From positions 1 through 48,784 of the forward strand of contig JBDTAC010000047.1 of assembly GCA_039924845.1 (NCBI GenBank): 48,784 bases of DNA, read 5' to 3'. Source of the stretch: Bacteroidia bacterium. Its GTDB lineage: Bacteria; Bacteroidota; Bacteroidia; DATLTG01. The translations under genes were made by a program, and so were the position numbers. Within the stretch, counting starts at the first letter, position 1. Every line of letters begins with the position of its first letter. The notes under the pieces were generated by a model. It was not told the origin of the DNA. It did no database searches and saw nothing but the letters and a program-made list of their open reading frames with translations. Shown here in pieces: positions 1-8,720 of the stretch.

Positions 1-243
1 TAGTTTTGTGCTTCGCCTACTTTTGAAAACAATCGTGTATTGTTTAAAAAGCAAACGAAACGGTTTATACTCAATTATTCTTTAGCTAATAGATATTAGA
101 ATTAAATCAAGTAGGACTGTATCATGCAGTTTTGGTGCGAAGTTTTATTAAAAGGAACCTTTTTTAAATTGTTTTACTATGCTTGTTAAACAACAAACTG
201 TCCTTATTTATTGTATTGGAAACTTTTTTTAACTAAAAAGAGT
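1..243. other. Left-edge stretch without a supported gene
   Basis: I see no convincing coding region here. A short open frame (positions 2-85, ending in TAG) enters from the left edge and could be the tail of a gene outside the window, but its peptide is not recognisable. The stretch is AT-rich and leads directly into the 21-bp tandem repeat array. Confidence 0.4.
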
Positions 244-621
244 CTTTGTTTGCTTACAATGACCCTTTGTTTACTTACAATGATTCTTTGTTTGCTTACA
301 AAGACCCTTTGTTTACTTACAAGGACCCTTCGTTTGCTTACAAGGATTCTTTGTTTGCTTACAAAGACCCTTTGTTTACTTACAAGGACTCTTTGTTTGC
401 TTACAATGACCCTTTGTTTGCTTACAATGATTCTTTGTTTACTTACAATGACCCTTTGTTTACTTACAAGGATTCTTTGTTTGCTTACAATAACTCCTTG
501 TTTACTTACAATGACTCTTTGTTTGCTTACAATGACACCTTGTTTACTTACAAGGGCTCTTTGTTAAACTACAAAGACACTTTGTCTCCTATTTTGAATA
601 ATTTGTTTATTTACAAGGTGT
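244..621. repeat. 21-bp tandem repeat array, about 16 good units plus 2 degenerate
   Basis: Units begin at 244, 265, 286 and every 21 bases after; a typical unit reads CTTTGTTTGCTTACAAWGAC plus one base. The sixth codon-like position alternates between GCT and ACT in a mostly regular way, suggesting an older 42-bp unit. The last two units (580-621) are degenerate. Because 21 is a multiple of three, two forward frames stay open: one gives a heptapeptide LF(A/T)Y(N/K)D(P/S), the other LCLLT(M/K)(T/I). Base changes fall at synonymous and non-synonymous positions in either frame, so there is no clear sign of protein-level selection, and neither frame has a good start context. I treat it as a minisatellite; a small repetitive protein (246-629) is possible but unproven. 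Confidence 0.9.
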
Positions 622-650
622 TCTTTTAAAGAGGAGGTGTTACATTGATG

Positions 651-673
651 TTAAACGAGAGACGCTCGTTTAA
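651..673. other. Perfect 9-bp inverted repeat downstream of the repeat array
   Basis: TTAAACGAG (651-659) and CTCGTTTAA (665-673) are exact reverse complements around the loop AGACG. It lies between the repeat array and the 3' end of the dihydroorotase-like gene, where a terminator would be expected, but neither strand has an immediate T-tract; the nearest is GCTTTTTT at 684-691 on the plus strand. It could be a Rho-independent-like or factor-assisted terminator for minus-strand transcription, or the end of a transcript from the repeat array. Confidence 0.5.
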
Positions 674-718
674 TTATAAAGGAGCTTTTTTAGAAAAAAG
701 AAAAATAAAATTGAAAAA

Positions 719-1999
719 TTATTTTTCCGAATCCGTATTCAGCACCAACAAATTATTATTGAAAATACCGATAGCTTTTCCTTTTAATTTGGTGCCGATA
801 AACGGCGTGTTTTTCGACTTTGAAAAAATATTTTTTTCAGTGAATGTCCAACTCAAATCTGGATTAAACAAAGTCAGATTTGCCTTCGCGCCTTCTTTGA
901 TACTCGGAATTTCAAGATTTAAAATTTTTCGCGGTGCAATGCTTATTTTATGAATTAATTTCTCCAATTTCATATTTCCTTTGCTTGTATTCGCAATCGC
1001 AAAAGCTGTTTCCAAGCCAATCATTCCGAAGGCTGCGTGATCGAATTCTGTCTTTTTATTTTCTTTATTTTCTGGAACATGATCCGAAACAATCACGTCA
1101 ATCGTTCCGTCAGAAAGCCCTTTTTTCAAGGCATCTATATCTTTTTGAATTCGTAATGGCGGATTTACTTTGTAATTCGTATCAAAATCCGAAAGAGAAG
1201 AATCGTTTAAGAACAAGTGATGTGCGTTTACAGAAGCCGTAATTTTTAAACCTTTTGCTTTTGCAGCGCGAATTAACTCCACCGATTTTTCCGTAGAAAC
1301 AGAAGAAATATGAATTTTTGTTTCAGCATATTCCGCCAAATGGATATTTCTGACAATCATTAATTCTTCGGCAAGCGCTGGAATCCCTTTCAAACCAAGC
1401 GATGTACCGACTGCGCCTTCGTTCATTTGTCCGTCTGCGGCAATCGAATCATCGCAGCAATGCGTTAAAATCAAGCCGTTGAAATTTTTAGCGTACAACA
1501 AAGCGCGCAACAAAAGTCCCGCATCTTCTATCGCATGTTTATCATCCGAAAAAGCTACTGCTCCTGAAAGATGCATGTCGTACATTTCCGAAAGTTGTTT
1601 TCCTTCCAATTTATGAGAAACCGTTCCAATCGGATGCACATCCACAGCTAAACCTTTCGCTTTATTTTTGATGTATTCCACTTGCGATTTAGAATGCAAA
1701 GGCGGATTGGTGGAAGACATCACTGAAACTCCTGTAAAACCACCATTTTCAGCCGCTTTTGCACCCGAAGTAATGGATTCTTTGTATTCAAAACCTGGAT
1801 CACAAAAATTGGCTTGCATATCAAACCAGCCAATGGAAACGTGCAAATTTTCGGCTTCCACTACTTGCATATTTTTGTCTGCTTTTATAGCAGTTCCAAT
1901 GCTGATAATTTTTCCACCCTCAATTAAAATATCTTTTGTTTTCCCATTGTAATCGGATTCCGAATCTACAATTTTGGCATTTCTTAAAAGTGTTTTCAT
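719..1999 (-). CDS. Dihydroorotase-like amidohydrolase lacking the HxH metal motif
   Basis: This 426-residue protein has the fold and order of class I dihydroorotases, the enzymes that close carbamoyl-aspartate to dihydroorotate in pyrimidine synthesis. It has an N-terminal beta-sandwich part, then the DPGFEYKE segment, THC near residue 180, the NAHHL stretch and the SDHVPENK segment that carries the catalytic aspartate. The hallmark HxH of the first metal ligand pair is replaced by Q62-A-N64 just before F-CDPG. Loss of HxH is seen in many Bacteroidota homologues and in the non-catalytic PyrC-like subunits that bind aspartate transcarbamoylase, so activity cannot be assumed. It starts with ATG and lies 12 bases after the BatA-like gene, so the two are probably co-transcribed from the promoter at 4080-4087. 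Confidence 0.85.
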   Translation of the reverse strand: MKTLLRNAKIVDSESDYNGKTKDILIEGGKIISIGTAIKADKNMQVVEAENLHVSIGWFDMQANFCDPGFEYKESITSGAKAAENGGFTGVSVMSSTNPPLHSKSQVEYIKNKAKGLAVDVHPIGTVSHKLEGKQLSEMYDMHLSGAVAFSDDKHAIEDAGLLLRALLYAKNFNGLILTHCCDDSIAADGQMNEGAVGTSLGLKGIPALAEELMIVRNIHLAEYAETKIHISSVSTEKSVELIRAAKAKGLKITASVNAHHLFLNDSSLSDFDTNYKVNPPLRIQKDIDALKKGLSDGTIDVIVSDHVPENKENKKTEFDHAAFGMIGLETAFAIANTSKGNMKLEKLIHKISIAPRKILNLEIPSIKEGAKANLTLFNPDLSWTFTEKNIFSKSKNTPFIGTKLKGKAIGIFNNNLLVLNTDSEK

Positions 2000-2011
2000 G
2001 TCTTCGAAAAT

Positions 2012-4072
2012 TTATTTTTTAATCCATCGGATGAGCATTATTTCAGCCGCTAAAAATAAGAGGACTAAAATAATGCAAAGTTTCCAAAGTTTTTTTCCTT
2101 GTTCGTTTTCTGTTAAAACTTGTGTTAGATTTTTTGCTTGATTATTGATTAAAGAAAAGTTCACAAACCCTAATTTAGTTGTTTTTTCGGCGATTTCATC
2201 GGACGAATAACAACTCAAATCCGATTCTTTCCGATCGTAATTAAATGAAATGCTTTTCAAAATTTTATTCCCCAACCACAATTCATAATTACCGGCTTGC
2301 TTAATTTGATCGTGCACAAAAAGTGTCGTTCTGCCTTCTCCCTTGCGGTATTCAGGAATTACATCAAAATTAGTTCCGTTTTGTTTGATGTGAAAAACAT
2401 TGTCGCCCGTTAAATTAATTGTTTCCAAATCAATCGCATCGTCTTTGCCAATGGTGTAAAAAAGTGGCGTCGCTATTTCGCTGTTAATCGCAATATTATA
2501 TAATGTAGGCACAAATAAAGCGTGTTTCGCAATAGTGCTAAATCCGCTGCTGAAAGGCACTGCAGAAAGATATATTTTTCCTTTTCCGAAAACTGATTCA
2601 TTTAAAAATACATCTCCATTTTGCATTTTCAGCAACATATTTTCGTCGGAATGACTGTTTTTTGTGAGGGAATAATGATGAAAAACAATCGGTAAATCAA
2701 TATTGTCTGAATTTTTCTCAAATACATTTTTATAAATAGTACTTTCAAAATTAATATTTGAAATTTTTGTTTTTGCGGTATCTAAATTATTGTAATAATT
2801 GATATTGAATTCACTCAAAAAATCTCGATACGAATTCATTTTAATTTTCTCAGAAGGCACAATCAATAAGCTTCCGCCGTTATTCGTAAACTTTTTTAAT
2901 TCTTGCGCCAAACCAGAAGAAACCGAATCCAATTCGTTCAAAATAATTAATTTATTATCCGCAAACGAAGCGTAATTTAAATTGTTTTCATTCACCGAAT
3001 TAAACACAAAAAGCGAATCGTTTTTAAAAAACTTTTCGAGAAAATGATCGTCTTCGGAAATTATTTTTTCGGAAGCATTTATACACAACACCGGAATGTT
3101 TTTTTGCACTTCAAACGAAAAATAAAAATTATCATCAAACGTAATCGGATAATCGTTTATCTCGATTCGGCATTGCTGCATTCCCGTATCTTTCTGAGCA
3201 AAAGAAAGGCTTACATCACTTCTCGAATTGGCTGCTGCCGAAAAACTGGCGGGCGTTCTTTCTTTTTCATTGATAAATAATTTCATCGAATTATTTTCAA
3301 TCGCTGCTTTGGAAGCATTGCAAATACGCACATTTAATTTCTCCACTTCGCCCAATTGTCGCACTGGATCTGTAAATCCACAAGAATCGATGTAGGCATT
3401 GTTTGTTTGTTCCGCAATTGTCGGAATCAGCGTAACAGAAATGCTGGTGTCGTTTTTTATTTTTTCGAAATCAGTCGTGCTTTTTTGAAAATCAGAAATC
3501 AAAAATATTTTTTTGATTCGTACGGAGCTTTCATTCAATAAATCTGCTTGACGCGCAATGACTTCGTCCGTTGTTTTTACTGCAGGACTTATTTTCACAT
3601 CTTCCAACAATTCTCGAAATTGGTCTTTATTAATAAGCCTTTGCTGACTTCCTTCAAAATCATTTGTCAATAATTGAAAGCGATCAGTCGGTTTATATGC
3701 CTGAATAATTTCGAGTGCTTTTCGTTTGGATTCGTCCAACAAACTGCCACTTTTATTCATCGCATTCATGCTAAATGAATTGTCGATGTAAATGCTGATG
3801 GCTTTATCGCCTGTAATTATTTTTCCGTTTTTGTTAGGAATAAAAGGTTCCGCGAAAGCGAGTACTAAAAAAATCACCGCCAAAATGCGGCAAAGTAATA
3901 TCAATAAATTCCGTAAACGTGATTTAGATTGGGATTCTTGCTGTACTTCTCGTAAAAATTTAACGTTCGTGAAATATATTTTTTTGAATTTCCGAAAGTT
4001 GAAAAGATGAACAATGATGGGAATGGAAATCGCGGAAAGTGCGAAAAGAAAGAGTGGATTGACAAAGTTCAT
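2012..4072 (-). CDS. BatA-domain (aerotolerance N-terminal) membrane protein with vWA-like domain
   Basis: The N terminus has the double-membrane-span BatA/aerotolerance regulator signature: a hydrophobic helix at about 5-24, the IVHLFNFRKF basic stretch, and a second helix at about 57-77 ending in AEPFIP. A von Willebrand A-like domain follows, with a partial metal-site motif (YIDNSFSMNA, DxSxS-type with N in the middle). A long periplasmic-type region comes next, and a final helix with basic tail (LFLAAEIMLIRWIKK) closes the protein. These proteins are common in Bacteroidota, often without a defined role. I place the start at the ATG at 4072 rather than the upstream TTG: a TATATTTG -7 box ends only seven bases upstream, so the mRNA would start at or next to the ATG. 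Confidence 0.85.
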   Translation of the reverse strand: MNFVNPLFLFALSAISIPIIVHLFNFRKFKKIYFTNVKFLREVQQESQSKSRLRNLLILLCRILAVIFLVLAFAEPFIPNKNGKIITGDKAISIYIDNSFSMNAMNKSGSLLDESKRKALEIIQAYKPTDRFQLLTNDFEGSQQRLINKDQFRELLEDVKISPAVKTTDEVIARQADLLNESSVRIKKIFLISDFQKSTTDFEKIKNDTSISVTLIPTIAEQTNNAYIDSCGFTDPVRQLGEVEKLNVRICNASKAAIENNSMKLFINEKERTPASFSAAANSRSDVSLSFAQKDTGMQQCRIEINDYPITFDDNFYFSFEVQKNIPVLCINASEKIISEDDHFLEKFFKNDSLFVFNSVNENNLNYASFADNKLIILNELDSVSSGLAQELKKFTNNGGSLLIVPSEKIKMNSYRDFLSEFNINYYNNLDTAKTKISNINFESTIYKNVFEKNSDNIDLPIVFHHYSLTKNSHSDENMLLKMQNGDVFLNESVFGKGKIYLSAVPFSSGFSTIAKHALFVPTLYNIAINSEIATPLFYTIGKDDAIDLETINLTGDNVFHIKQNGTNFDVIPEYRKGEGRTTLFVHDQIKQAGNYELWLGNKILKSISFNYDRKESDLSCYSSDEIAEKTTKLGFVNFSLINNQAKNLTQVLTENEQGKKLWKLCIILVLLFLAAEIMLIRWIKK

Positions 4073-4079
4073 CAAGGAA

Positions 4080-4087
4080 CAAATATA
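4080..4087 (-). promoter_or_regulatory. TAnnTTTG -7 box for the BatA-like/dihydroorotase-like operon
   Basis: On the minus strand TATATTTG matches the Bacteroidota -7 consensus exactly. Its last base is seven nucleotides from the ATG, implying a leaderless or nearly leaderless transcript. No clear -33 TTTG is seen at the usual distance. Confidence 0.6.
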
Positions 4088-4099
4088 CTATTTTCTTGT

Positions 4100-4120
4100 T
4101 TGAAAAATTATTTTTTTGAA
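4100..4120. repeat. Copy of the A-tract/T-tract near-palindrome
   Basis: TTGAAAAATTATTTTTTTGA is the core of this copy. It lies between the BatA-like promoter and the 3' end of trmD, so it may also act as the trmD terminator on the minus strand. Confidence 0.75.
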
Positions 4121-4146
4121 AGCGTTATTCTCAACTGAATCAACGT

Positions 4147-4824
4147 TTAATCACGAAGTAAATCTGGTCTGCGGGTTTTTGTTCGCTCGATAGATTGCTC
4201 ATGTCGCCATTTGTCAATCTCTCGCTCGTTGCCAGAAAGTAGGATATCGGGTACTTTTAAACCTTTGTAATCTGCAGGGCGCGAATACACGGGTGGTGCA
4301 ATTAAATTATCTTGAAACGAATCGGAAAGAGCTGAGGTTTCATCCGAAATAACACCTGGAATTAAACGTACAATTGCGTCGCAAACGATTGCTGCTGCTA
4401 ATTCTCCACCCGACAAAACATAATCTCCCACCGAAATTTCCTTCGTAATAAAATACTGACGAATGCGCTCGTCAATGCCTTTGTAATGCCCGCAAAGCAA
4501 AATAATATTTTTGAATGTAGAAATCCGATTTGCCAGAGGTTGATTGAGTTTTTCGCCATCAGGGCTCATGTAAATCACTTCATCGTAAGCGCGTTCTGAT
4601 TTTAATTTTTCGATGCAATTGGCAAGCGGTTCCACCATCATCACCATTCCTGCGCCGCCACCGTAAGCGTAATCGTCCACTGTACGGTGTTTGTTAGTTG
4701 AAAAATCACGTAAGTCTATACAATTTATTTCCACCACTTTTTTTTCGATGGCGCGCTTTACAATCGAATGACTGAAAGGACTTTCGAACATTTGCGGAAA
4801 AAGAGTCAATATATCAATACGCAT
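4147..4824 (-). CDS. trmD: tRNA (guanine-37-N1)-methyltransferase TrmD
   Basis: TrmD methylates N1 of G37 next to the anticodon using S-adenosylmethionine, preventing +1 frameshifting. The 225-residue protein begins [13 protein letters not shown] and carries the trefoil-knot SAM-binding segments [13 protein letters not shown] and [11 protein letters not shown], followed by the linker and C-terminal tRNA-binding part with [15 protein letters not shown] and TRRPDLL. Length is normal for the family in this phylum. The frame is open upstream to a TTG at 4845, but that TTG lies inside the TAAATTTG -7 box (4843-4850), so the ATG at 4824 is the real start. Confidence 0.97.
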   Translation of the reverse strand: MRIDILTLFPQMFESPFSHSIVKRAIEKKVVEINCIDLRDFSTNKHRTVDDYAYGGGAGMVMMVEPLANCIEKLKSERAYDEVIYMSPDGEKLNQPLANRISTFKNIILLCGHYKGIDERIRQYFITKEISVGDYVLSGGELAAAIVCDAIVRLIPGVISDETSALSDSFQDNLIAPPVYSRPADYKGLKVPDILLSGNEREIDKWRHEQSIERTKTRRPDLLRD

Positions 4825-4842
4825 TTTAAAATTGTTGAAGGA

Positions 4843-4850
4843 CAAATTTA
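4843..4850 (-). promoter_or_regulatory. TAnnTTTG -7 box for trmD
   Basis: Minus-strand TAAATTTG matches the consensus and would place the transcription start about a dozen bases before the ATG at 4824. The A/T near-palindrome copy at 4864-4882 lies where the -33 element would be and offers TTTC rather than TTTG. Confidence 0.55.
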
Positions 4851-4863
4851 ACGCAATTTAACG

Positions 4864-4882
4864 TTTGAAAAATTATTTTTTC
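4864..4882. repeat. Copy of the A-tract/T-tract near-palindrome
   Basis: TTTGAAAAATTATTTTTTC, in the divergent region between trmD and the M23 peptidase gene, at the -33 distance from the trmD -7 box. Confidence 0.75.
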
Positions 4883-5001
4883 TAACAGCTTTTTCCGAAT
4901 TTTAGTTTCATGAACTTTTGTTTGTGCAAATCTTCTTCGGAATTTTTTTTTTCGACCGTGTTTGTCAAATACTTTTATCATAACAAATTTAAAATCTAAT
5001 T

Positions 5002-6768
5002 ATGAAATCGTTGATCAAAAAAAGGCGTTCAAAAAATTATTTTTTCGAAACGATTTTTATCCTCTTTTTATTTTTGATAATTATTTTCAACACAAATGCG
5101 CAAGATGAATTTCCGAAAAATTATTTTCAAGCGCCCTTAGATATTCCGCTCAAATTAGCCGGTGATTTCGGTGAAATTCGTCCCAATCATTTTCATACTG
5201 GCATTGATATAAAAACAAATGGAGTGGAAGGTTTAAAGGTTTACGCCATTGCGGATGGCTACGTTTCGCGCATCAGCGTTTCTCCTTGGGGTTACGGAAA
5301 TGCACTTTATATTACATATCCAAATGGTTTAGTCTCCGTTTACGGACATTTAAGTGCTTACAACGACAGCATCACAAAATATTTACGGAAAGAGCAATAT
5401 CGCTTGGAATTATTTGCTGTGGATTTTGATTTAAAACCGACCGATATTCCGGTGAAGAAAGGCGAAATTGTTGCTTTTTCGGGAAACACTGGCGGTTCTA
5501 CCGGACCGCATTTACATTTCGAAATTCGTGATGCTAAAACTGAGCATCCTTTAAATCCTTTGCTTTTTGGTTTTGCGGTGAAAGACAATATCGCACCAAA
5601 AATAAATGCCATTTCCATTTATCCTTTGGACAGTGCAAGTAGTGTAAATGATGAAAATACAGTGGAACGTTTTCCTGTTTCAGAACTTGCCGAGAAGTAT
5701 TTTTTGAAAAATAAGGACACGATAATTCTTCATGGAAATATTGGTTTTGCGATTGATACTTACGATATGATGAACGGATCTGCCAATGAAGACGGCGTTT
5801 TTTCCATCGAATTACAAGTGGACGGAAAAATAATTTATTATAGCGATATGAAAGAATTGGATTTCAGTAAAAGTCGTTATGTAGCCGCATTCATTGATTA
5901 TCCGGATATTTTAAGAACAAGAAAAGCATTTCAAAAAAGTTTTTTATCGAAAAATAATTCTTTGCCCATTTATAAAGATGTGGTGAATAAAGGAGTCGTT
6001 CATTTTTCGGATGATAAAATTCATCAACTCAAATACATTGTCAAAGATATTGCCGGAAACACGTCTGTGCTTGATTTTTCCGCGAAAAGCGAAAGTGCAA
6101 ATAAAATATTTCCGAGCAAGGATAGCATTCAGAAATACGAATCGAATTTCGATTGCACCAAAAATAATTGCTACAAAACAAGCGACTTTTATGTTCAAAT
6201 TCCGCCGAATTGTTTATTTGATGATTTGAAATTTTATTGCAAATCAGAACCTGCAGAGACACGCAGAGAATTGGCGCCACTTTGTACCATTCAAAATAAA
6301 TTTGTCCCGCTGAGTGAAGCATACACCTTGGAAATTAAACCATCGAAAGAAATTAAAAAGGAATTTCAAAACAAAGCAGTCATTGTATTGTTAAACGGGA
6401 AATACGCGTCCAGCCAAGGTGGAGTGTGGAGCGACGGGTATGTAAAAGCCGAGGTAAAAACATTCGGAACATTTACAATTATGTTAGACACTGTTGCGCC
6501 CGTGGCGAAACCGCTGAACATTTTTCCCGGAAAAGACATGAGTAAAGCAACCGATATTGAAGTACAAATGAGCGATAATTTATCGGGCATAAAAAGTTAT
6601 CGAGGCACCATCGACGGAAAATGGGTGTTGATGCAATACAATCCGAAAAAAAATAAATTGTATTATGATTTTGATAATTCCATTACTGCAGGAGAACATA
6701 TTTTTAAAGTCGTTTTAACGGATTATGCCGATAATATTGGTGTTTACGAAGCGAAATTTACAAGATGA
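5002..6768 (+). CDS. Exported M23-family metallopeptidase
   Basis: The protein (588 residues) should be an envelope peptidoglycan endopeptidase or a scaffold of that fold. A basic N terminus and hydrophobic helix (about 15-33, ending FNTNAQ) act as a signal peptide or anchor. The M23 (LytM-type) domain lies at about 45-200 and keeps the zinc ligands: HFHTGID, YGHLS and the terminal HLHFE. The remaining 380 residues are beta-rich with no motif I recognise; they end in an Ig-like part with the phrase SDNLSGIKSYRGTIDGKW. Two copies of the A/T near-palindrome fall in frame in the first 45 codons (KNYFF and KNYFQ), one of them directly before the signal helix. It stands alone between divergent trmD and convergent folD. 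Confidence 0.9.
   Translation: MKSLIKKRRSKNYFFETIFILFLFLIIIFNTNAQDEFPKNYFQAPLDIPLKLAGDFGEIRPNHFHTGIDIKTNGVEGLKVYAIADGYVSRISVSPWGYGNALYITYPNGLVSVYGHLSAYNDSITKYLRKEQYRLELFAVDFDLKPTDIPVKKGEIVAFSGNTGGSTGPHLHFEIRDAKTEHPLNPLLFGFAVKDNIAPKINAISIYPLDSASSVNDENTVERFPVSELAEKYFLKNKDTIILHGNIGFAIDTYDMMNGSANEDGVFSIELQVDGKIIYYSDMKELDFSKSRYVAAFIDYPDILRTRKAFQKSFLSKNNSLPIYKDVVNKGVVHFSDDKIHQLKYIVKDIAGNTSVLDFSAKSESANKIFPSKDSIQKYESNFDCTKNNCYKTSDFYVQIPPNCLFDDLKFYCKSEPAETRRELAPLCTIQNKFVPLSEAYTLEIKPSKEIKKEFQNKAVIVLLNGKYASSQGGVWSDGYVKAEVKTFGTFTIMLDTVAPVAKPLNIFPGKDMSKATDIEVQMSDNLSGIKSYRGTIDGKWVLMQYNPKKNKLYYDFDNSITAGEHIFKVVLTDYADNIGVYEAKFTR
5028..5049. repeat. In-frame copy of the near-palindrome in the M23 peptidase gene
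   Basis: The core AAAAAATTATTTTTT is flanked by TTC and CGAA. It encodes KNYFFE directly ahead of the signal-peptide hydrophobic core. Confidence 0.75.
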
Positions 6769-6786
6769 AAAAATAATTGACAATGG

Positions 6787-6820
6787 AAAATTGATAATGA
6801 TTAAATATTTTATCAATTTT
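6787..6820. terminator. AT-rich inverted repeat downstream of the M23 gene
   Basis: AAAATTGATAA (6787-6797) and TTATCAATTTT (6810-6820) are exact reverse complements with a 12-base loop. The site lies 18 bases after the M23 stop codon and before the convergent folD stop. The stem is weak and AT-only apart from one GC pair, so terminator function is uncertain. Confidence 0.4.
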
Positions 6821-6886
6821 AAAAAGAACGTCATACGGAACTTTTTGCAGCACTTTTTTTACTTTCAGATGCAAGAAATATAGCGT

Positions 6887-6906
6887 TTGAAAAATTATTT
6901 TTTCAA
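6887..6906. repeat. Near-palindrome copy containing the folD stop codon
   Basis: TTGAAAAATTATTTTTTCAA. The folD TGA (minus strand, 6903-6905) is part of its right arm. As a hairpin it could terminate either convergent transcript. Confidence 0.75.
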
Positions 6907-7784
6907 CACCCCTTTTGAGTGGCTGCTTTCAGCGTGTTTGTAAGTAATGAGGCAATGGTCATGGGACCAACGCCGCCAGGAACGGGAGTAATGAAACTAC
7001 ATTTCGGCGCTACTTCTTCGTATTTTACATCGCCTACTAATTTATAGCCGCTTTTTGTTTTATCGGAAACCACGCGCGTAATACCTACATCAATTACAAC
7101 TGCGCCTTGTTTCACCATATCTGCTGTTAAAAACTCTGGTTTCCCCAATGCTGCAATGATAATATCCGCCTCCAGTGTAATTTTTTTCAAGTCTTTTGTT
7201 TTACTGTGGCAAAGCGTAACGGTGGCGTTTCCAGGGTAATTATTGCGCGACATCAACACACTTAAAGGCGAACCTACAATATGACTTCGACCAATAATAA
7301 CGCAATTTTTTCCAGACGTTTCTATTTTATAACGTTCCATTAATTGTATGATTCCGTAAGGTGTTGCTGGCAAATACGTATCCATTCCTAACAACATTTT
7401 TCCGACACTTTGCGGATGAAAGCCATCTACATCTTTTTCGGGTAAAATAGTTTCGATTATTTTTTGTTCTGATATGTGTTTCGGAAGTGGCAATTGCACA
7501 ATAAATCCATCAATATCCTTATTTTCATTGAGCTTTTTTACTTCTTCCACCAATTCTTTTTCTGATGTATTTTCTGGCAAACGAATTAAAGTAGAATGAA
7601 AACCGGCGCGCTCACAAGCTTTTACTTTTCCAGACACGTATGTTTCGCTCGCTCCATCATTCCCCACTAAAATAGCTGCTAAATGTGGAATTTTACCACC
7701 CGAAATTTTTATTTTCTCCACTTCTTTCGCTAATTCTTCTTGTATTTGTAGCGAAGCTTGCTTGCCGTCGATAATTGTTGTCAT
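6903..7784 (-). CDS. folD: Bifunctional methylenetetrahydrofolate dehydrogenase/cyclohydrolase FolD
   Basis: FolD interconverts 5,10-methylene-THF, 5,10-methenyl-THF and 10-formyl-THF in the cytoplasm, feeding purine and formyl-Met synthesis. The 293-residue protein shows all family blocks: [14 protein letters not shown] with the catalytic lysine, [19 protein letters not shown], the dinucleotide site [31 protein letters not shown] and the C-terminal [14 protein letters not shown]. Length is standard. ATG start; a TATTTTTG box lies about 50 bases upstream. It is monocistronic, divergent from the T9SS-sorted protein gene. Confidence 0.98.
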   Translation of the reverse strand: MTTIIDGKQASLQIQEELAKEVEKIKISGGKIPHLAAILVGNDGASETYVSGKVKACERAGFHSTLIRLPENTSEKELVEEVKKLNENKDIDGFIVQLPLPKHISEQKIIETILPEKDVDGFHPQSVGKMLLGMDTYLPATPYGIIQLMERYKIETSGKNCVIIGRSHIVGSPLSVLMSRNNYPGNATVTLCHSKTKDLKKITLEADIIIAALGKPEFLTADMVKQGAVVIDVGITRVVSDKTKSGYKLVGDVKYEEVAPKCSFITPVPGGVGPMTIASLLTNTLKAATQKGC

Positions 7785-7835
7785 TGGTATTTATACTAAT
7801 TTTAAAAATTCTTTTTCATCTTGATGATGAACGAA

Positions 7836-7843
7836 CAAAAATA
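7836..7843 (-). promoter_or_regulatory. TAnnTTTG -7 box for folD
   Basis: Minus-strand TATTTTTG, about 50 bases upstream of the folD ATG, in the divergent 189-base spacer. No clear -33 partner. Confidence 0.5.
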
Positions 7844-7922
7844 GATTTTTTATTCTCTAAAAAGAGGTAAATAATACTTTTAATTTTAAAAACAGAAAAT
7901 CGATATTTTTACAAAAAAAAAG

Positions 7923-7930
7923 TATATTTG
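7923..7930 (+). promoter_or_regulatory. TAnnTTTG -7 box for the T9SS-sorted protein/rnz unit
   Basis: TATATTTG, ending 43 bases before the ATG at 7974. It is preceded by a long A-tract. It should drive the 7974 gene and, if the internal terminator in rnz is read through, rnz. Confidence 0.6.
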
Positions 7931-7973
7931 TAGGATTAAAAAATAATTTCTCGAACTTAAAAAACATATAAAA

Positions 7974-8720
7974 ATGATAAAAAAAATACTCTTACTTATT
8001 GTTTCTGTTGCATTTGTTGGTTTAACCAATTCAAACGCACAATGTACTCCTGGTCCGCAAACAGCAGGCGGAATTTATCCCGATAGCGCGCAGGGATTAC
8101 CGAATGGTTTTGTAGGTACCGCTTATGCTACTACCATGACGGTTGTTGTTCCTACGGACACAGTTGTTTCAGGTATTCCCATTCCGATTGACTCTTTAGT
8201 ATTGATTAATTTTACCGGATTTCCTCCCGTGGGTGGCTTCACTTATATTTGTAACCCTAACCATTGCTCTTGGAAAGGCGGAACAAAAGGCTGTGTGCTT
8301 ATTTCAGGAAACCCGACCGTTGCAGATACGGGAACGTGGCATTTATCAGCTACTGTAAATGCTTATATAGGTGGATCTGGTACTCCAATTCCGGAACATA
8401 TCAATTATTATAAAATAAAAATATTGAACGCTACCGGCATTGCAACATTAGATATGACAAAATTTGAGGTAGGACAAAATAGTCCGAACCCTTTTACACA
8501 AACAACCAAAATTATTTTTACTATGCCGACTGTTGCGCCGATGACTTTATCCGTGTATAACGTGTTGGGTACTTTAATAATGCAATCTAAATTTCAAGCA
8601 GAAAAAGGATATAATTCTTACGAGTTATCAGCCAACGATTTTCCTTCTGGAATTTATATGTATTCATTAAATAACGGAAAAACGAGCATCACCAAACGGA
8701 TGATTGTTGCTGGAAAATAA
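7974..8720 (+). CDS. Secreted protein with C-terminal type IX secretion sorting domain
   Basis: A clear signal peptide (IKKILLLIVSVAFVGLTNSNAQ) precedes a beta-rich body of about 140 residues with two cysteine-containing stretches (FTYICNPNHCSW and GGTKGCVLIS). The last 80 residues form a type A T9SS sorting domain: it opens with QNSPNPF, contains SVYNVLGTLI, and ends SGIYMYSLNNGKTSITKRMIV. Such proteins cross the outer membrane through the Por/Spr machinery, lose the C-terminal domain and are often attached to the surface. The body resembles an Ig-like/cadherin-like fold but I cannot assign a binding activity. The stop codon overlaps the rnz ATG by one base (TAATG). Confidence 0.88.
   Translation: MIKKILLLIVSVAFVGLTNSNAQCTPGPQTAGGIYPDSAQGLPNGFVGTAYATTMTVVVPTDTVVSGIPIPIDSLVLINFTGFPPVGGFTYICNPNHCSWKGGTKGCVLISGNPTVADTGTWHLSATVNAYIGGSGTPIPEHINYYKIKILNATGIATLDMTKFEVGQNSPNPFTQTTKIIFTMPTVAPMTLSVYNVLGTLIMQSKFQAEKGYNSYELSANDFPSGIYMYSLNNGKTSITKRMIVAGK

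Noticed and set aside
246-629. Open frame of 127 codons through the tandem repeat
   Set aside because: TTG start with no promoter or supporting context, product made almost wholly of heptads, and base changes show no bias towards synonymous sites; kept as a repeat rather than a gene.
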